Part shown: positions 29,986-38,905 of the stretch, one piece after another
How the letters are laid out: each line of letters starts with the position of its first letter
Numbering within the stretch: the stretch's first letter is position 1
NCBI GenBank assembly: GCA_049487715.1
Contig: CP150547.1
Coordinates: forward strand, 1-64,000
Length of the DNA stretch: 64,000 bases
Origin: Pycnococcus provasolii
Taxonomy: Eukaryota; Chlorophyta; Pseudoscourfieldiophyceae; Pseudoscourfieldiales
Reading direction: 5' to 3'
Position numbers and translations under genes: made by a program
Notes under the pieces: model-generated
Told to the model about the DNA's origin: nothing
What the model saw: only the letters and a program-made list of their open reading frames with translations
The model's database searches: none

Positions 29986-32025
29986 ATGGCGTCACCTGCG
30001 AGCTCGACGTTGGTGCCGTCAACCTCAGTCGTACGCATCGTCGAACAGTTCCTGCTGGAAAACAACCTCACCAAGAGCTTCGAGGCGCTCAAGGAGGAGT
30101 CCGCAGTCGCGCTCAACGCCGTGCCCGGAGACTCCGTGAAGTACGCTCTCGTCATGAACCAGGCGTCAGCATCGACACTTGACGAGTCGGCACTCGCGCC
30201 TCTCCTCGCGTCGTCGTCGAGCGTCTTCTCAGACGTGCTCAACGGGCGCCTCGACCGCGTTCTCACGGCACTGGCGAAGTGTGAACTGACGCCAACACTA
30301 GCCGTCAGCTTGTACACGCAAGTCCTCCTCGAACTCCTCGAACTCAAAGACGCGCAGTCCGCACGCATGCTCCTGCGACAAACGCGCGCGCTAGGACAGC
30401 ACATGAAAACAACGCAGCCGAAGCAGTACACACGCCTTGACCAACTCATATCCAGATCGGCTGCTTTAACACCCGCGGACATCTACGGCGAAACCACAAG
30501 AGACGCAAGACGGCGCGCGCTCGTCTGCGCGCTCGCCAAGGAAGTGCGCGTCGTCGCGCCGGGAAGGCTGCTTGACGCAGTCGGAAACGGAATCAAGTAC
30601 CTGCGCGTCACGGGTCGCATGTACGAGCTCGTCGACGCGACGTCGTCGCGAAAACGCACGCGGCTGGCAGCCGCGGCGGACGACACGCCGTCACCACCCG
30701 TGGGTTGGGACCTCCTCCTGAACACGGAACTTTCGCCGGCTGCCAAGGCGGCGAGACGAGGGGACGGCGACGGAGGCGAACTGCCCGCCATCTCGCACGC
30801 GAATGGTGCGCACTCGCAATCCATCAAGTTTGGCACCGACAGCCATCCCACGTGCGCTTCGTACTCTCCCGACGGCTTCTTCATCGCCACGGGATCGTCC
30901 GACGGCTTCGTCGAGATCTGGGATGCGAGGACGTGCAAGCTTGCCACAAGCCTGGACTACCAGAAGCGCGACGAGATGCTTGCTCACAATGCGCGCATCA
31001 CGTGCGTGGCATTCAGCCGAGATGGCGAGCTGCTTGCATCAGGCGACGCGTCGGGAACGCTCAAGGTGTGGCGCGTCGCGAGCGGGAGGTGCCTTCGCAA
31101 GTGGGAGGCTGTGCATGGCGACGGACAGCCCATTCGTGCGGCTGAATTTGCTGAGGAGGCGTCGGCAGCATCGACGACGGAGGGTGATGCCAGCGCCAGC
31201 GCGACACTCGCCATCGTGTCCGCGGGCGGTGGGCCGGGCGGGGCGGGCGAGGGTGCTGCGAAGCTGCTAGGTCTGCGAGGCGGCGCGACGATGAGAGAGT
31301 ACCACATCAGCCACGCGTCGAGCGCGCGACTTCGCGTCGACGGCTCGCCGTGTGCGGTGTGCCGCCTGCCCGGTGGTCTTCTTGCCGTGGGAACCACGGA
31401 TGGGTGCATTTCCATCTACAAGTCCCAGTCGGGCGAGCACGTGCGCACCTTCGCCGTGCCACAGTACCGCGAGGGCGAACCTCGGCCGGCGGTCGTGCAC
31501 CTGAGCTCATATCCACCGCGTCTTACCCTGAGTGGAGGTGCACAGGCACAGGCGCTGCTTCTCGTTGGATCGAAGTCAACGAGGGTGCACCTGTTCGACG
31601 CCCGCACCGGCGTGGTGGTCCGCGACTGGCGCGCACCGGGAGAGGACAAGAACGCCGTGCCCGACATAGACTCGCTCGGCGCGGCGGTGGACGCGAAGGG
31701 CGAGCTGAAGGTGGGAAGCTTGGTGGCGTCTGCGGCGAAGGCGGCACGCATCCCGCACTTCGTCACCTTCGCGGTGTCCGCGCGTGGGCGGCACCTGTAC
31801 GTGCTCGACGAAGCGGGCGCGTTGCTGTGCTACGAGCTTGCGAGTGGCACCGGTGACTCGCTGCTTGCTTCCGTCAAAGGGTCACGCGACGAGCCGGTCG
31901 CCGCCGTCGTCGGCGCGGTGGAGAGCGGTCGCACCGCGACTGGGTGCATATCTCACCCTGTGGACGACGTGTTGACGACACTGAGCGACGACGGGAGTGG
32001 TCTCAAGGTGTGGCGCGCCTCGTAG
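29986..32025 (+). CDS. SMU1: SMU1 spliceosomal WD40 protein
   Basis: 679 residues from the Met at 29986 (MASPASSTLVP). The frame extends 28 codons further upstream to 29902, but the shorter start fits the family. A LisH motif (VVRIVEQFLLENNLTKSFEAL) is followed by a CTLH-type region with SLYTQVLLELLELKDAQSARMLL, where animal SMU1 has LYEQVVLELIELRE-ARSLLRQT. Then comes the seven-bladed WD40 part with SIKFGTDSHPTCASYSPDG and DGFVEIWDARTCK, and the terminal DDGSGLKVWR. SMU1 works with RED in activation of the spliceosomal B complex. The third to fifth blades are diverged and carry Ala/Gly-rich inserts. It is a single exon and nuclear. Confidence 0.92.
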   Translation: MASPASSTLVPSTSVVRIVEQFLLENNLTKSFEALKEESAVALNAVPGDSVKYALVMNQASASTLDESALAPLLASSSSVFSDVLNGRLDRVLTALAKCELTPTLAVSLYTQVLLELLELKDAQSARMLLRQTRALGQHMKTTQPKQYTRLDQLISRSAALTPADIYGETTRDARRRALVCALAKEVRVVAPGRLLDAVGNGIKYLRVTGRMYELVDATSSRKRTRLAAAADDTPSPPVGWDLLLNTELSPAAKAARRGDGDGGELPAISHANGAHSQSIKFGTDSHPTCASYSPDGFFIATGSSDGFVEIWDARTCKLATSLDYQKRDEMLAHNARITCVAFSRDGELLASGDASGTLKVWRVASGRCLRKWEAVHGDGQPIRAAEFAEEASAASTTEGDASASATLAIVSAGGGPGGAGEGAAKLLGLRGGATMREYHISHASSARLRVDGSPCAVCRLPGGLLAVGTTDGCISIYKSQSGEHVRTFAVPQYREGEPRPAVVHLSSYPPRLTLSGGAQAQALLLVGSKSTRVHLFDARTGVVVRDWRAPGEDKNAVPDIDSLGAAVDAKGELKVGSLVASAAKAARIPHFVTFAVSARGRHLYVLDEAGALLCYELASGTGDSLLASVKGSRDEPVAAVVGAVESGRTATGCISHPVDDVLTTLSDDGSGLKVWRAS

Positions 32026-32319
32026 ACCTGTAAGTACTATGTTTCTAATTCATTGTATGAGGTCACGAGGATGACGTGCCCCGTGCCCTGCCCCCGAATA
32101 TTCTTAGTACCCTCGTGATAGGTGTGGGTGTAGTGCGCCTGCCTTACGTTGATCCGCACCAGGTAGTGAGAATAAAGGATGGCGCGGTGTGGACCATCGC
32201 CTCAGCCGTGTCCACTCGAGAGTCGAAGCGAACAAGGCCTACATTACTAGACTATGTTAAACTTCTATGTTACAGCTCTATAGAAATTACAATAAGAATT
32301 TTACATAAAAAAGACATGC

Positions 32320-35091
32320 CTAAGCTTCAAGAGTCGTGAACGAAACGCGCGTCAGCAAGAAGGTTTCCACGACGACGTCGGAATCGGGAGAGTTCGCGAC
32401 GTGCACAATCACATTCTCCAACGCTTCTAGATCCATCACACGGCACCAGCTTGGCTTGGACAGAGCCTCCTGAAATCCGTAGCCTAGCTCCATCACGCGA
32501 GCTTGGGATACGCCACGCGTCACGTTCGACCAACGTGCATCGCAAGCACGGCCCGTGTGCGCGACGTCGCGATATCCAAGTTCCCACAACTTTTCCAAGA
32601 GCATGATCGAGCGGTCGCTTTGACTACTGCCGTGCGAGGTCCACGCATCCCCCTGCAACCACGCGTCGTGACGGCCTGGTTGGAATTCCAGAAACACCGC
32701 GGCAGGCCTCCACGTAGACGTCGCGTGGAGCACAACATCCAAAGCCCACGTCTGCCACCCCGAGGCGTGTGTCGGATCGACGGCGCCGAGATGTAGCGCA
32801 CTCACATTCCTTGATCCCATGCGACTTAGCGTTGTGGCGACCACGTGCTCGTTGGACGATGCCGAGGTCACGTTGACATCCATCATCTCCACGAGAAGCG
32901 TGGCGGTGCTCACATTCGCAGCACGTACGGTATCATATGCATCCGGGGCGACGACGACGAGGTCGTCCACCCTCTGAATTGCCAGTGAGCGACGGAGGAT
33001 ATGCACGCTGGGATCTCCGGTGCAATCCACGATCAACATCGTGCTAACCCTTCGACTGATCGCGGCGAGAGAAGTGAACCCAAGTCCAGGAGTCACGTCG
33101 AGAAGAATGCCGTCGTTGTGTGCTGCAGCACTCACGAGCGGATCGACGACGCCAACGGAACGTGGAAGTACGTCCGGCTCAAATTGCCATCTTCCCCAGT
33201 GCGTGAGTGTACGGCTCGTCCTCGCGCTCAACGATCCCTTGCGAGCGTACACATCGCCCGCGGGGAAGACGTGGATGTCAAATGGCGGATCCCAGTTCGC
33301 ACTCACCATGGCAACGGCACGTCTCTTCTCGGTGGCAGCAAGCTCCGCATCGACGGCGATATTTTGTTGATGCGTCGTGAGTGGCAACTCGTCGTCGACA
33401 CTGCCGCCGCCTCCGCCACCACCACCATCCGATCTGCTGCCGTGCCGTCCATCGTCGTCGTCGTCGTCGTCGTCGTTGTTGTTGTTGTTGTCGACGCTGG
33501 CTGCAGCGTTGGTGGGCGATGCACGGCCAGCAAAACCCGCAATCCAAGCCATCCTCTTCCACCCGCCGACGAAGCGGTGCAGGACGAGAACATCCGGCGC
33601 ACTCGGGCTCACACCATCCTGCCCTTGCGGATGGGTGCCAAAAGCGACGCGAGGCAGGAAGCGCACACCCCAGATGCTTTCTGACTTCCTTGCTTGAATG
33701 GCGGCACGCACGACGGCGTCCGTCCACAGCCCAGGCCCCGTCTTGAGCAGCGTATCCACATTCGTGTTCTTGCTAAAGGTGTTCTTCGAGCGTGCACGCT
33801 CGGCGATGCGGTCGCACGCGTCGCGCAGTGCAGGATGTCCAGGCGCAGCGGCGAACGTCCACTGCAGGACCTGCCTCTGCCTGACGAAGCGTCGCGCCTG
33901 CGCATCCGCGAGACTGTCGAACTCGCCCTCCCATCCTACGATGAGCGTATCCTTCGGCCTCGCGAGTCCCGCGAGTGGGCGCCGGCACTCGGTGTCGACA
34001 TCCGCGTAGTATCCTCCTAACCTCAGCACGACCATGTACCTGAAGAAGTCGCTCCTCTCCACGGACTTGGGCAGAGCGAGGTAGGCGTCAAGGTACTCTG
34101 GAAATTCGCGCCGCACGAACGACAGGCACGAGACGTCGTCGTAGAATCGGAATGAAAAGTCGGGGTTCATGCGCTTCCACGAGTCCATCATCATGCGCAA
34201 GCGTCCGGGCACGCGAAACGACGTGTACGTTTGGTGCAAGACGTTCGGGATAAGCTTCGGTAGTTGCTGCTCGCTTTCGTCGTCTGCTGTCGTTGGTCCT
34301 TCTGATGCTTCGACGCTCCTTTCGTCTGAGCGCGTTGTATTTTTGTACACGTGCACAGCCCCGTCGCCGACGACGCCTTCGCTGCTGTCTTCGCTGTTTG
34401 GCGCGAACGGTTCCGTTTCCAAGTCGTCGCTTCGTGTATTGGTTTCGAACACGTTCATGGTTCTGTCAGGAACAAAGTTCTTCATGACTTCCTCGCGGAA
34501 GAGCAGGTCGACTCTGACGTCCGTCGCATCGTAAGCGCCTTGTCCTAGTAGGTTGGTCGTCGGTCTTCGCACGCAGAAGAAGAGTCCACATCCTGCAGCG
34601 TGCAGTGAGAATGCGACGGCCATGATGCACGCGAGCCATCTTGCGAGAAGGAAGGGCCCCCCTTTTGTTGTGTTCGTTGTATGTGACGACGCTGTTGCCG
34701 GAGCTGTTTGTGCCACTGTTTCCTCAAGTGCTTGCGAACTAGAGCTGTATTGAAGGCCGCCGTTACCGTGCCCCGAACAACAAGTGTGTGCCGAGCTTTG
34801 TGCGTGAAGTGTCGCGAACGACGGCGTTCGACGGACTGGCTGAAAACTGACCTGCTGGAACGAGAACGGCCGAGGGAACGATGAAGCAGGAACCTCAGGC
34901 GTGGCCGCTGAGAGTGGAGTATCGTCAGGGTACTCAGCGTGTGTGGCCGCCTTACAGTGCGGTGGAGCATCGCCATCACCACCACCACCTCCTTCTCCAC
35001 CTCCAGGCCCTGCCGCCATCGCGGTGCCGACGAGGCGCAATGATGCGGCCCGTGCGATCCGGCGACGAGCCCTAGGGTCGTACTGTACCAC
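32320..35091 (-). CDS. Golgi-type GT32 glycosyltransferase fused to methyltransferase-like domain
   Basis: 923 residues. A variable N-terminus precedes one TM (about 147-174), giving a type II Golgi layout. The GT32 (OCH1/DXD sugar-transferase) domain begins at IPNVLHQTY (281-289), has RSDFFRYMVVLRLGGYYADVD with the metal-binding Asp364-Val-Asp366, and ends near VLVLHRFVGGWKRMAW. A low-complexity Asn/Asp/Gly linker (TTG/GTC repeats) follows. The last about 280 residues resemble an FkbM-type Rossmann fold (ILLDVTPGLGFTSLAAI, then MLIVDCTGDPSV), but the usual DVGxNxG is degenerate, so activity is uncertain. Convergent with SMU1 (294-bp gap) and divergent from the GT29 gene. Confidence 0.85.
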   Translation of the reverse strand: MVQYDPRARRRIARAASLRLVGTAMAAGPGGGEGGGGGDGDAPPHCKAATHAEYPDDTPLSAATPEVPASSFPRPFSFQQVSFQPVRRTPSFATLHAQSSAHTCCSGHGNGGLQYSSSSQALEETVAQTAPATASSHTTNTTKGGPFLLARWLACIMAVAFSLHAAGCGLFFCVRRPTTNLLGQGAYDATDVRVDLLFREEVMKNFVPDRTMNVFETNTRSDDLETEPFAPNSEDSSEGVVGDGAVHVYKNTTRSDERSVEASEGPTTADDESEQQLPKLIPNVLHQTYTSFRVPGRLRMMMDSWKRMNPDFSFRFYDDVSCLSFVRREFPEYLDAYLALPKSVERSDFFRYMVVLRLGGYYADVDTECRRPLAGLARPKDTLIVGWEGEFDSLADAQARRFVRQRQVLQWTFAAAPGHPALRDACDRIAERARSKNTFSKNTNVDTLLKTGPGLWTDAVVRAAIQARKSESIWGVRFLPRVAFGTHPQGQDGVSPSAPDVLVLHRFVGGWKRMAWIAGFAGRASPTNAAASVDNNNNNDDDDDDDDGRHGSRSDGGGGGGGGSVDDELPLTTHQQNIAVDAELAATEKRRAVAMVSANWDPPFDIHVFPAGDVYARKGSLSARTSRTLTHWGRWQFEPDVLPRSVGVVDPLVSAAAHNDGILLDVTPGLGFTSLAAISRRVSTMLIVDCTGDPSVHILRRSLAIQRVDDLVVVAPDAYDTVRAANVSTATLLVEMMDVNVTSASSNEHVVATTLSRMGSRNVSALHLGAVDPTHASGWQTWALDVVLHATSTWRPAAVFLEFQPGRHDAWLQGDAWTSHGSSQSDRSIMLLEKLWELGYRDVAHTGRACDARWSNVTRGVSQARVMELGYGFQEALSKPSWCRVMDLEALENVIVHVANSPDSDVVVETFLLTRVSFTTLEA

Positions 35092-35482
35092 CCTATAAGC
35101 TTAAACTTTACACTGGTACGTCGATCCATGATCCCCTCATCCACCCAAAGCACTGGTGTCATGGGGCAGGCAGCCTGGGCAGCGTCGTGCACATGAACCC
35201 CCTCATCCAAACCCCTAAACCCTCCCTCGAGCAGCGGGCGAAGACCGACTGACCGAGCAGGGGAAGAGTCCAACCCTTTGGCCTATTACCCGGTAGGTCC
35301 TCCTCTCTCCCGCGCCGATCGGGGCCTCTCTCCTCCGCAATAGCGCGTCGGCAAGCGGCCGGTGACGGTGCCGTCGTTGTGCAGCAGGCGTGGCGCGCCT
35401 TAACGCGGCACAGCACCGTCGCACGAAGGGATTCGCGCTGACCACCACCAAAGGAGAGAGTGAGTGAGAGAGAGAGGTCAGC
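35092..35482. promoter_or_regulatory. Shared divergent region of GT32 and GT29 genes
   Basis: 391 bp between two head-to-head glycosyltransferase starts. It ends with an AGAGAGTGAGTGAGAGAGAGAG purine tract immediately before the GT29 ATG at 35483. CATGAACCCCCTCATCCAAA resembles an earlier CATGATCCCCTCATCCACC (35128 on), a short direct repeat. No TATA box is obvious. Confidence 0.45.
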
Positions 35483-37744
35483 ATGGTGTCGAGCGGCGGC
35501 GGCGGTGGTGGTGGTTTCGGACGAACGTCAACGTCGTACAACCTTCGTTCGCTCATGCTCATCGTCGCGCTCGCCATATCAGTCACGCCGTTCACAGTTA
35601 GGCCGCTGATGCGCTCGCAACGAAGACAGCGCGTCGGCAGTCTCACTCACGCGGTGACGGTGCCAGCCGCGGACGAACTGCAGGCGAAGATCGACGCGCT
35701 GAGCAAACAAACACACAAGGAGATGGCGGAGCTCATGAAAAACACGAGAAACGACATGCTCACGGAGAAGGAGCTGTGGGAAGAGGAAGACAGTGTGGTT
35801 GAGCCAACAACAACGTCAACGCCCACGACAACCGCGGCAAGGTTGAAAAAGTCAGCCTCGGGAGCGCTGCTGTCGCAGACCATCAGCTCAAGAGACGAGG
35901 TTGTCGAGGTCGTCGCAAGGCAGGCGGATGTCGAGATACGAAGTCAGTTCCGCGATGAGGAGGAAAGCGGCAGGCCGACACTCGCGGACCTCGAAAAAGG
36001 CCTGCCGGACGAGGAGGACGAGCTCAACTACGGCGTGCTTACACGCGATCATCCGGACGCGCGAACGGCTCGGAGAGCGAGGCAGTCAAGGAATAAGGCT
36101 GAGCAGGTGGCCGAGCTGGGAGAGCAGATTGTCAAGCAGAATCTGCTGGCGAAGCGCTTTCACACGGATAGAAAGGAGAAGACTTCGCTTTCCAAGTCGG
36201 CGAAGAAGCTCATCCGCTTAGGCGCCGTTGACGGCTTTGACTTTGTCGGCGACGTGGACTCGGACGAGATTATCGAAGCTTCCCTGGTGGAAAGCTCCGC
36301 CGCCACGGACGGTGGGGAGGAGGAGGAGGAGGACGGCTTTGATGCAGATGAGCACGAGCACGAGAGTCAGCAGCAGCAGCAGCAGCAGCAGGGGGACAAG
36401 TCGAGCCTAGCCAAAGACGTCGTCGCGGTGCTCTCTTCGGGCGAGGAGGACGAGGAGGAGGAGCGGGACGAGGAGGAGGAGGAGGAGAAGGGCGAAGCCG
36501 CTGCGACGACGACGCCGGGCGGTGCTCGTCCTCCTCGTCCTTCGCATCGCAATCGAACAAAGGCGGCAAGCGCGTTCGACGCCAGTGGGAAGCTCATGGA
36601 ATGGGTCAACGGCGCCGGGTCTGTGGACGACCTTCCCGGGTTTGGTTCCGCTGACGACGCCGGGTCGGCGTTCAAGTCGAAGCTGCAGACGAACGTGGCG
36701 GACTTTGGCATTAAAATGGAAGATCTCATTTACCATGGAGGCAACATTCTCAAGCAGCTGCGCACGCTCACGCCTCTCAAGGAATTGCCGCAGAGCTTCC
36801 CCGCGGCGTTTAAGGGTATGGACCTGTCGAGCTGCGCGCTCGTGGGAAACTCCGGCGTGATGATGCATAACATCTGGATGCACTCGATTGACAGCCACGG
36901 GGCGGTCGTGCGGCTGAACCAAGGTCCCACGCGGCGGTACACGAACCACGTGGGAACGAAGACGCACATGCGTATCCTCAACACGCGGTGGGCTCACAAG
37001 TACACGCTGCCGGACGGCGCTGGCGTGGCTATGTGGGACCTCCCACTTGACACAGGTGAGAAGCTCCTGCTCGCTCGCGTGTCGGTTCAGGAGGCGAACG
37101 AGGTGGTGGATGCGCTCAAAGGTAGCGATGGATATCACAGCCGATGGTATCCCCCACGCGGCGACGTGAAAATCATGGTTCTGTCCCCGAAGGCGGTGTC
37201 TGCGATTCGAACGCTGCTGATGAACTACCGGCGGAGACTGCTCGCTCGCGGATTCAAGCCGGGAAGCAAGAGCACCACGCCGAGCACTGGACTGCTGGCA
37301 GCTTGGACGCTGAGCCAGATTTGCGGTCATGTGACGCTGTATGGCTTCGGCCTGAACAAGTTTGGCATTAATCGGCTGGCGAATGGCGCGAAGGTTCCGT
37401 ATCACTACTTCTCGAAGGGCGAGCGTGCAGCTGACGATCGCATGAATCCCACGCACTCGTTTGACGTCGAGTACGCGCTGCTGCGGGCGATGCACCGCGA
37501 AGGTATGATCTATCTGTGTGATGTGGCGAGCAGCATGACGTGCGGCAGTCGTCGCGACCGAACCATCTGGAAGAAGGCTGCGGTGGCGCGCGAGGCTTGC
37601 GGCGAAGCTTGTGCAGATGCAATTCTAGCTAGATTGGGCAAGAATGTCGACCACGTCGTGCGTAATACCGGGAGTGGAAATTCGACGGCGCGAAAGGATC
37701 GAAAGGAAGGAGGAGGAGGTGGTGGTGGTGGTGGTGATAGCTGA
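35483..37744 (+). CDS. GT29 sialyltransferase-like protein
   Basis: 753 residues. A signal-anchor TM lies near 22-38 (SLMLIVALAISVTPFTV), followed by a long stem of about 400 residues that is Glu/Asp/Gln-rich and low complexity. The catalytic part shows all four sialylmotifs. L begins at Cys451 (CALVGNSGVMM, then RLNQGPTRRY and HVGTKTHMRI). S is STGLLAAWTLSQICGHVTLYGFG near 599-621. Motif III is the YHYF stretch, and VS is HSFDVEYALL with His658. This gives a Golgi CMP-sugar-using transferase fold. The acceptor and even the use of sialic acid are unknown, since green algae may use Kdo-like sugars. The C-terminus ends in a Gly run. Confidence 0.88.
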   Translation: MVSSGGGGGGGFGRTSTSYNLRSLMLIVALAISVTPFTVRPLMRSQRRQRVGSLTHAVTVPAADELQAKIDALSKQTHKEMAELMKNTRNDMLTEKELWEEEDSVVEPTTTSTPTTTAARLKKSASGALLSQTISSRDEVVEVVARQADVEIRSQFRDEEESGRPTLADLEKGLPDEEDELNYGVLTRDHPDARTARRARQSRNKAEQVAELGEQIVKQNLLAKRFHTDRKEKTSLSKSAKKLIRLGAVDGFDFVGDVDSDEIIEASLVESSAATDGGEEEEEDGFDADEHEHESQQQQQQQQGDKSSLAKDVVAVLSSGEEDEEEERDEEEEEEKGEAAATTTPGGARPPRPSHRNRTKAASAFDASGKLMEWVNGAGSVDDLPGFGSADDAGSAFKSKLQTNVADFGIKMEDLIYHGGNILKQLRTLTPLKELPQSFPAAFKGMDLSSCALVGNSGVMMHNIWMHSIDSHGAVVRLNQGPTRRYTNHVGTKTHMRILNTRWAHKYTLPDGAGVAMWDLPLDTGEKLLLARVSVQEANEVVDALKGSDGYHSRWYPPRGDVKIMVLSPKAVSAIRTLLMNYRRRLLARGFKPGSKSTTPSTGLLAAWTLSQICGHVTLYGFGLNKFGINRLANGAKVPYHYFSKGERAADDRMNPTHSFDVEYALLRAMHREGMIYLCDVASSMTCGSRRDRTIWKKAAVAREACGEACADAILARLGKNVDHVVRNTGSGNSTARKDRKEGGGGGGGGGDS

Positions 37745-38078
37745 AGAAACTATTGTATACTGATGTAACATCAAAAATGCGAACAACAAAAAGGAGCAGC
37801 GCATCTTGTTTCGTCCAAATAAAGTTGTGCAAAGCTACTAACACATGATGACAATTGGACACCTTGCGGGGACCTCGTAAAGTGTGTAATCATTGCCGTG
37901 CCTTATTAAAAAAGAAAATTCGATAATTTATCCCCTTCCAGGTTCCCCTCTCCCTGCAGGCTCCCACTCAACGACGCCGTGCGGCGTGCGCTTCATCACA
38001 GTCATGGACGACGGCGTCGAAGCCGTCGTCCGGTCGTCGATGAATATACCATTTGCCTCCTCCATACATACTTGATCT
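37745..38078. other. Convergent 3' intergenic
   Basis: 334 bp. It has CAAATAAAG (37816-37824) as a probable poly(A) signal for the GT29 gene. The segment 38041-38078 belongs to the sequence duplicated in inverse orientation at 42.8-42.95 kb. Nothing else is recognised. Confidence 0.5.
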
Positions 38079-38540
38079 TTATTTCTCCAGCGCCTTGGTT
38101 AGCTTTTTCTTGTCCAGCTTCTTGATGCCGGCGCTGTCGAAGTCGCTCTCGTCGAGGTCGTTCAGATCGCTCACCGCGCTCACACCATATTCACGAAGCT
38201 TCGCTTCGATGTGTCCGAGCTTGTGCTCATCGAGCCAGCTCTTCAGATCTGGGATTGTTGGCGTGGCGGCTGCCGGCATCTCCACGACCACCGCCGCGGG
38301 CTGAGCGGGTGTAGAAAGTGGAGGCTGAGGAGCACCACCGTTGCCGGCGAATGTTGGATTCGTGCCACCTTTGTCATTCTCGTGAGCCGTCTTCTTCGTG
38401 CTGGACATCATCTCTCCGAGTTCGGTGCGCATCGCCTCCGACGTGCTCATATCGGGGTGGCGCTTCTTTGCGCGACTCATGAGAAAGAAAGCAGCGCCGG
38501 CGCCACCACCAATCACAAGAACTGCTATGATACCGCCCAC
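38079..38540 (-). CDS. TM plus SAM-domain protein, possibly 5'-truncated
   Basis: The frame from the first Met (38540) gives 153 residues: a TM at once (GGIIAVLVIGGGAGAAFFLM), a polar cytoplasmic linker, and a C-terminal SAM domain (about 100-153, LKSWLDEHKLGHIEAKLREYG to KLDKKKLTKALEK). Upstream the frame stays open past about 38690 and encodes a poly-Gly stretch from a (GGTGGC)n repeat, preceded by CAG that could be an acceptor. So the real protein may have an ectodomain exon, or this may be a truncated copy of a receptor like the 2,237-residue gene, whose TM-linker-SAM tail it matches. The SAM domain has about 60 percent visible identity to that tail. Confidence 0.6.
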   Translation of the reverse strand: MGGIIAVLVIGGGAGAAFFLMSRAKKRHPDMSTSEAMRTELGEMMSSTKKTAHENDKGGTNPTFAGNGGAPQPPLSTPAQPAAVVVEMPAAATPTIPDLKSWLDEHKLGHIEAKLREYGVSAVSDLNDLDESDFDSAGIKKLDKKKLTKALEK

Positions 38541-38905
38541 GATAGCGCCAGAGTTATCGCCACCGCCACCGCCACCGCCACCGCCACCGCCACCGCCACA
38601 CTCGGTGGCGTCGGCAGTGCGCGCGTGCTGCCTGGTGTCGGTGTTGCCGGCTGGAGCTCGAGGAGAATCTTCAACTTGCAGTTGCTGCGATATAATAAGG
38701 CAACAATTCTTTTTTACTTTTTTAATGTTTATTGTTGTTCGATTGTCAATGCTTCTTGTGATGTCAAGTCGTCCCCACGGCTCACTCCTCCCATCTTCTT
38801 CCCTCCGTCCCTCCTCAGGTTGTTGTTAATGATGTAAGGTCTGATGCAGTGATGGCCGACGGCCGAGCAGCATACTTGCATATGAACCATTCACGTCATG
38901 GTTTT
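38541..38905. other. Region between two minus-strand SAM genes
   Basis: 365 bp. The first part (38541-38690) continues the open frame of the downstream SAM gene, with a hexamer repeat encoding about 12 Gly at 38559-38598. The remainder contains T-rich sequence (38708-38735). No start codon for an ectodomain exon could be fixed. Confidence 0.4.

Noticed and set aside
36407-37495. 362-codon minus-strand ORF rich in His and Arg
   Set aside because: It is the antisense of the GT29 catalytic domain.
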